From positions 62,001 through 126,000 of the forward strand of contig CAMWFQ010000013.1 of the NCBI GenBank assembly GCA_947173495.1: DNA of 64,000 nucleotides, read 5' to 3'. A model generated the notes under the pieces. The model worked only from the letters and a program-made list of their open reading frames with translations. It was not told the DNA's origin and did not search any database. This document shows, one piece after another, positions 59,263-64,000 of the stretch. Source of the DNA: an uncultured Lachnospiraceae bacterium. GTDB lineage: Bacteria; Bacillota; Clostridia; Lachnospirales; Lachnospiraceae. Position numbers and translations under genes: made by a program. The number at the start of each line of letters is the position of its first letter. Position 1 is the stretch's first letter.

Positions 59263-62200
59263 ATGCCAGTATTTAATGAAGATACCAGAGTGAAGATTCC
59301 GGCCACAATCCAATTTCTGAGACTGGACTATCATTATCAGTCGCTTAAAGCAGATGATATTGATATAGACTTCAGTACGAAAATTTTTGTGAACCGGTTT
59401 AAGCCTGCGCTTGAAACAATCAATGGCAGAAAATTTTCTTATGATGAGATCAGGAGTATTATCACAGATATTCACAATGTCCTGAAGAATAATGATCTGG
59501 GAAAAGAGTTCTATTACTGGCTGATTGATCCGAAAGACAAGGTAAAGCTTATTGATTTTGAAGATATTTTCAGGAATGATTTTGCAGTTGTGGATGAACT
59601 GCCCTTCAGTGTGGTAGAGGGGACGGAAGAAGGCTCTTTCCGACCGGACATAAACATTCTCATCAATGGGATGCCTCTTGCATTTTTGGAAGTTAAAAAG
59701 CCCAACAATGATGGCGGGATACAAAAAGAATTTGACAGAATGGTAAATAAGAGATTGCAGAATCCGGACTACAGGAAGTTTTTCAATCTTATTCAGTTTG
59801 TTTCTTTTTCAAATAATATGGAGTACGAAGAAGATGACGATGCGGAGGATGTAAAGGCCGGCTCATTTTATACCACGCCAAATGGAAACAATACCAGCTT
59901 TTCGTTTTTCAGGGAAGATGATGAGCAGTATCATTTAACATACCCTTATAAAGATATTGATATGAATATGGTCAAATATGTAATGAAAGACTGCGGCTAT
60001 CATCCGGACGAAACGGATACGCCGGAGTTTGCGGAGAACTTGAAGACAGGAACGCCATGCAACAGCTTTGTGACTTCTGTATTCGATAAGGAAAGATTCC
60101 TGTATTTTCTGCAGTATGGAATCATGTTTATAAGCAGCCAGATCCCGGAGAAGCATATCATGCGTTATCCTCAGTTTTTTGCTGCCAGAAAAATCATTGA
60201 AAGGCTGGAATCAGGAGGCAGAGGCGGTATTATCTGGCATACACAGGGTTCCGGAAAGACAGCGATAGCAGCCTTTTCGAATCGTGTTATCAGGGATTAC
60301 TATTCTAAGAGAGACATCAGCACAAGATTTTTCTTTGTGGTGGACAGGCTTGATCTGCTGACACAGGCCAGTATTGAGTTTACCAACAGAGGACTGAAAA
60401 CAGTTAATTGTGAGAATAAGGCAGCTTTTAGTAAGGAACTGAATAAGTCCCTTTCAACGGATGTTGGAAGTAAAGCTATTGGTGAAATTTGCGTGGTCAA
60501 TATCCAAAAGTTTGAAGGGAAAATGCCAGAAGCAAAAAATGATTATCATGCAAAAGTACAACGTATCTTTTTTGTTGATGAAGCACACAGAAGTTATTCG
60601 TCCACAGGAGAATTTTTTAAAAACCTTATGACCTGTGACCTGGATGCCGTTTACATTGCACTTACCGGTACGCCTTTACTTTCTAAGAAAGAGCGTTCTA
60701 ATTTGAAATTCGGAGACTATATCCACAAATATTTTTATGATAAGTCAATAGCCGATGGATATACATTGAGAATCAAAAAGGAAAATATTGATACGGTAGC
60801 AAGGTCAGAAATCAAAAAGAATCTGGAAATAGAGGATAAGCAGCTTGAAGATAAGGATGTTTATGAATCGGACGCTTATGTAAAGGCTCTGGGAGAGTTT
60901 ATTGAAAGAGATTTTATCAATTTCAGGCTCCAGAACTCAGATACATCCATCGGCGGTATGATTGTCTGCAGGACAAATCCACAGGCAAAAAAAGTGCATC
61001 AGTGGTTCAAAGACCATTCCAGGCTGAATACAGGACTTGTTATCACAGATTCAGACGACCCGAAGCAGAAACAAATTAATAAAAATAATCAAATGGACTT
61101 CAGAGAGACCCTTGCTCCTGACATTCTGGTTGTAAATTTTATGCTTACCACAGGCTATGATGTAAAGCGTCTTAAAAAGATGTATCTTCTTAGAGGGCCG
61201 CATGCACAGTCGCTTTTGCAGACCATATCAAGAGTAAACAGACCTTATAAGTCTCCGAACGGAAAAGTTTATAAGTATGGCTATATCGTTGACTTTGTGG
61301 ATATAGAGCAGGAATATGACAAGACCATAGAAGCTTACATAAAAGAGCTTGAAGCGGACCTTAACGAGAACGGGGAAAACGAAGGCTCTCTTTCCGGTCT
61401 GGTAGTTGATAAAGAGGACATCAACAGGAAATATCACAAGTATGCAGACGAATTGGAAGATATCATATCTACGGATAATCTGGAACGTTTTTCAAAGCAG
61501 CTCACTTTTTATAATAAAGAAACACTGCTTAAAATCAGAAGGCTTTTAAATGGAATCAAAGAGTGTCAGACAGAATTTATTCTTTCAAGAGCCATGGATT
61601 ATGCGGCACAGATTGACTCTGATAAGAATAAAAAGCTCCTGAAATCCACACAGGAGAGAATTGATTTTATAAACCTTTCCCAAAATACGGTTGAAATGAT
61701 GGATGTTATTTCCAATGAAGAAGTGGTAGAAATCCTGTATGAGTTCATAAAAGTAAAGATTATTATTATGGATCTCGGACAGATGACCCAGGACAACCCC
61801 AGGTTCCAGAGGTTTTCAAAGGTTGTCAGAGATATTCAAAATGAGATAAAGAAGAATAAAAACAAAGGTGATATTAAAATCAGGAAGCTGGACGAGCTCT
61901 TGCAGAAGATTTTCAATGATTTATCAATCTCGGATTTAAACGATCTGGATTCTATTACCGATGAGCTTTTGGAAGCGCTGGAAAGAGCAAGAAACATCAA
62001 CTATGAAAATGAAAGATTGTCGAAAATTTACGGCGGTAACTATGCTTTCGTGAAAACTTATCAGGATGCAATAGGGACGTATCCGGCCGATCAATCAGAG
62101 ATTGAGCGTACTTTGGTCATCATATATAACGCCATAGAGGATGCTCTGGATAAAGAAATTGTGACTGTTCAGGGAAGAAAGAACTTTGCCGATTCCATAA

Positions 62201-62310
62201 AATCAAAGGCAACGAAACCCCTTCTGAAAGAAAAGCTACATGGAAAAATCAAAGGATTTTATACACAGCTATTAAGTGATCTTTACACGAATATACAGAT
62301 ATTCAAATAG
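59263..62310 (+). CDS. hsdR: Type I restriction enzyme, HsdR (translocase-nuclease) subunit
   Basis: The 1015-residue protein has an N-terminal PD-(D/E)XK nuclease domain (DINILINGMPLAFLEVKKPN), then a superfamily 2 helicase core with Walker A GIIWHTQGSGKTAIAAF, motif II FFVDEAHRSY and motif III ALTGTPLL, and a helical C-terminal part that binds the HsdM-HsdS core. It pulls DNA past the complex and cuts it when unmethylated DNA is recognised. hsdM follows after 8 bases. The AT-richer base use than the genes at 0-50 kb is consistent with lateral gain. Confidence 0.93.
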   Translation: MPVFNEDTRVKIPATIQFLRLDYHYQSLKADDIDIDFSTKIFVNRFKPALETINGRKFSYDEIRSIITDIHNVLKNNDLGKEFYYWLIDPKDKVKLIDFEDIFRNDFAVVDELPFSVVEGTEEGSFRPDINILINGMPLAFLEVKKPNNDGGIQKEFDRMVNKRLQNPDYRKFFNLIQFVSFSNNMEYEEDDDAEDVKAGSFYTTPNGNNTSFSFFREDDEQYHLTYPYKDIDMNMVKYVMKDCGYHPDETDTPEFAENLKTGTPCNSFVTSVFDKERFLYFLQYGIMFISSQIPEKHIMRYPQFFAARKIIERLESGGRGGIIWHTQGSGKTAIAAFSNRVIRDYYSKRDISTRFFFVVDRLDLLTQASIEFTNRGLKTVNCENKAAFSKELNKSLSTDVGSKAIGEICVVNIQKFEGKMPEAKNDYHAKVQRIFFVDEAHRSYSSTGEFFKNLMTCDLDAVYIALTGTPLLSKKERSNLKFGDYIHKYFYDKSIADGYTLRIKKENIDTVARSEIKKNLEIEDKQLEDKDVYESDAYVKALGEFIERDFINFRLQNSDTSIGGMIVCRTNPQAKKVHQWFKDHSRLNTGLVITDSDDPKQKQINKNNQMDFRETLAPDILVVNFMLTTGYDVKRLKKMYLLRGPHAQSLLQTISRVNRPYKSPNGKVYKYGYIVDFVDIEQEYDKTIEAYIKELEADLNENGENEGSLSGLVVDKEDINRKYHKYADELEDIISTDNLERFSKQLTFYNKETLLKIRRLLNGIKECQTEFILSRAMDYAAQIDSDKNKKLLKSTQERIDFINLSQNTVEMMDVISNEEVVEILYEFIKVKIIIMDLGQMTQDNPRFQRFSKVVRDIQNEIKKNKNKGDIKIRKLDELLQKIFNDLSISDLNDLDSITDELLEALERARNINYENERLSKIYGGNYAFVKTYQDAIGTYPADQSEIERTLVIIYNAIEDALDKEIVTVQGRKNFADSIKSKATKPLLKEKLHGKIKGFYTQLLSDLYTNIQIFK

Positions 62311-62318
62311 GAGAAGAC

Positions 62319-63992
62319 ATGCCGGACATTTTTACATTAGAGAACAAAATAAAGCAGATGATCGACGAGATGAAGGGGCTCTGCCAGACCAACGGATTAT
62401 CCAATCAGGCAGGCGAAGAAGTGGTTATTACTTCTGTATTCCTTTATAAGTTCCTGAATGACAAATTTATGGCGAATATGAAAGACTTTGCAAAAGATAT
62501 GGATATGAGTACCGAGGAAGTCTTACAGGATAAGGATATGCTGGCAGGGTTTTATGATTCGTTTCCGCAGGATGTGGCTTTTAAATATGAAGATACGATT
62601 GAATGCCTGATTAATAAGGTGGGGAATAACGATTTTTACAGGCTTTTTGACGATGCGCTGGAGAGAATATCCAATTATCCGGAGAATGAAGAATTTAGTA
62701 TTGATACGGCGGACGGGGGAAGAAAGCCGCTGTTTACCAGAGTCACGGAAAATGTTGAAGCTTCTAAGAGAAATAATTTTGCTAAAAATATATTTGGTAT
62801 CATCAGTCAGGATAAATTTGATTTTGGAGAAGCCTTTAAAAATAATTTTGATTTTTACAGTGCTGTTTTTGAGCATCTGATTAAGGATTATAACGTTGCC
62901 AGCGGCGTATATGCAGAGTATTTCACGCCGCAGGCTATTTCCGCCATTATTGCAAAGATTCTGGTAGAAATGTCACCAGTAGAAGATAAGATATATGATG
63001 TGTACGACCCGTCGGCAGGCTCAGGATCGCTGGTACTGCACCTTGCCAATGCTTTGGGAAAGGGAAGCTTCGGAGATAAAGCGCAGGTTTATACACAGGA
63101 TATTTCCGGTAAGTCATCCAGATTTTTAAGGACAAATATGCTGCTCAATGGGCTTACGAACAGCCTGGACAATATTATCGAAGGAGATACACTTGAAACA
63201 CCGGCGCACTATAGAGTAGCACACGATCCGGGTTCAGGAGTGAAGCAGTTTGATTATATAACCTCAAATCCCCCGTTTAAAATGGATTTTTCGTCTACCC
63301 GGAACATCATTGAACAGAAGTGGGAAGATTCGGAGATAAGAGATGGAATCAAAAGGTTCTTTGCAGGAGTACCCAAGATCCCGAATAAGAAAAAAGAATC
63401 AATGGGAGTATACCTGTGCTTTATTCAGCATATCCTGTGGAGCTTAAAGGAGGATGGAAAGGCAGCGATTGTAGTGCCCACAGGCTTTATAACGGCGCAG
63501 TCAGGCATCGAAAAGACGGTTCGCCAGACAATCGTAGACAAGCACTGGCTAAAAGGCGTAATTTCCATGCCCTCCAATATTTTTGCAAATACCGGAACGA
63601 ATGTGTCAGTCCTTTTCATTGATAAATCCAATAAAGACGGAAAAATAATGCTGATAGATGCGTCCAAGCTGGGCGAAAAGAGGAAAGAGGGGAAGAATCA
63701 AAAGACGGTTTTACGTCCAGAGGAGATAAAGAAGATCGAAGATACTTTTATTAAACAGGAAGTGGTGGAGGATTTCAGTGTATCCATTACCTATGAGCAG
63801 ATAGCAGAGAAAAATTACTCCTTATCCGCAGGGCAGTATTTTGATGTAAAGATTGAGTTTGTGGAGCTGTCGCAGGAAGAGTTTGAGCAGAGAATGGCAG
63901 CGTATGCGGACAGATTAGGAAAATTGTTTGCCGAGGGAAAATCTCTTGAAAGTGAAATTGAAAAGAGATTGGGGGAGTTGAGATATGATTAA
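62319..63992 (+). CDS. hsdM: Type I restriction-modification, HsdM methyltransferase subunit
   Basis: The 557-residue protein is an N6-adenine methyltransferase with an N-terminal helical domain, SAM-binding motif I DPSAGSGSL near residue 230 and catalytic NPPF in YITSNPPFKMDF. It modifies the recognition site chosen by HsdS. RBS AGGAGAAG precedes ATG 62319. Its stop overlaps the start of the next gene by eight bases. Confidence 0.95.
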   Translation: MPDIFTLENKIKQMIDEMKGLCQTNGLSNQAGEEVVITSVFLYKFLNDKFMANMKDFAKDMDMSTEEVLQDKDMLAGFYDSFPQDVAFKYEDTIECLINKVGNNDFYRLFDDALERISNYPENEEFSIDTADGGRKPLFTRVTENVEASKRNNFAKNIFGIISQDKFDFGEAFKNNFDFYSAVFEHLIKDYNVASGVYAEYFTPQAISAIIAKILVEMSPVEDKIYDVYDPSAGSGSLVLHLANALGKGSFGDKAQVYTQDISGKSSRFLRTNMLLNGLTNSLDNIIEGDTLETPAHYRVAHDPGSGVKQFDYITSNPPFKMDFSSTRNIIEQKWEDSEIRDGIKRFFAGVPKIPNKKKESMGVYLCFIQHILWSLKEDGKAAIVVPTGFITAQSGIEKTVRQTIVDKHWLKGVISMPSNIFANTGTNVSVLFIDKSNKDGKIMLIDASKLGEKRKEGKNQKTVLRPEEIKKIEDTFIKQEVVEDFSVSITYEQIAEKNYSLSAGQYFDVKIEFVELSQEEFEQRMAAYADRLGKLFAEGKSLESEIEKRLGELRYD

Positions 63993-64000
63993 GCTGCGTG
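63985..64000 (+). CDS. Start of the next restriction-modification gene, probably hsdS (truncated by window end)
   Basis: ATG 63985 lies inside the end of hsdM, with GGGGGAG about 6-12 bases upstream, and only MIKLR can be read. Order in type I operons makes the specificity subunit HsdS the natural expectation, but the sequence does not prove it. Confidence 0.5.

Noticed and set aside
1..64000. tRNA, rRNA or well-known riboswitch genes
   Set aside because: I saw no tRNA T-loop contexts, rRNA segments, T-box, lysine, SAM or cobalamin riboswitch cores; a covariance search was not possible here.

Overview
The window looks like the chromosome of an anaerobic, low-to-mid-GC member of the Bacillota, most likely a gut Lachnospiraceae or related Clostridium cluster XIVa organism. 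The basis is gene content and style: the DapF-DapL (aminotransferase) lysine/peptidoglycan branch, an FprA-type flavodiiron protein, a glnA-ANTAR regulator pair, LplABC-type sugar importers, YesM/YesN two-component systems, strong AGGAGG ribosome sites and sigma-A-like promoters (TTGNNN-17-TATAGT). No rRNA, tRNA or CRISPR array was seen.

Layout. 1-8.1 kb is a compact plus-strand housekeeping run: the end of a TPR-type glycosyltransferase, hisC, a DUF368 polyprenyl-phosphate transporter, a methyltransferase, hslO, nadE and a Na/Pi symporter. 8.2-10 kb is an accessory and decaying patch with palindromic repeats and a gene remnant. 10-12.2 kb holds glnA and a clostridial ANTAR regulator, separated by a duplicated hairpin element; glnA is preceded by a promoter-terminator arrangement that resembles an attenuator. 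12.4-17.3 kb has a DedA protein, a GT4 glycosyltransferase and an OmpR-type two-component system. 17.3-21.4 kb is a second decaying patch: a DinJ-type antitoxin whose YafQ-type toxin has lost its middle, three flavin/pyridoxamine-oxidase-fold genes, dispersed hairpin repeats, a candidate small RNA and an Rpn-like protein missing its nuclease core. A MATE exporter follows on the minus strand.

23-34.4 kb is a catabolic island: a PrpR-N-type regulator (AAA+ domain without GAFTGA) diverges from an operon for a four-carbon acid-sugar kinase (DUF1537), an iron alcohol dehydrogenase, a DapA-fold aldolase, a PdxA-family dehydrogenase, an LplABC-type ABC importer and a cytoplasmic Asp-box beta-propeller protein. 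The likely job is import and breakdown of an acidic sugar or glycoside down to triose phosphate. Then recQ, an AgrC/AgrA-like peptide-sensing pair with a CPBP protease, a surface transglutaminase-like protein, dapF-dapL, and an ECF sigma/anti-sigma pair.

46.8-54.1 kb is a second sugar-uptake island: YesM/YesN, a NIF3-family metalloprotein, and another lipoprotein plus two permeases. 54.2-59.1 kb has the flavodiiron protein, an MNT-HEPN toxin-antitoxin cassette, an NmrA-type oxidoreductase with a divergent HxlR repressor, and an AlkZ-related putative DNA glycosylase. The window ends inside a type I restriction-modification operon (hsdR, hsdM, start of hsdS).

The most unusual material is non-coding: several families of short dispersed elements built from nested hairpins. 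Their arm sequences differ between copies but keep pairing, while the spacers stay constant. They sit after terminators and between operon genes. A repeated leader whose translation is conserved is shared by the antitoxin and a flavin reductase gene.
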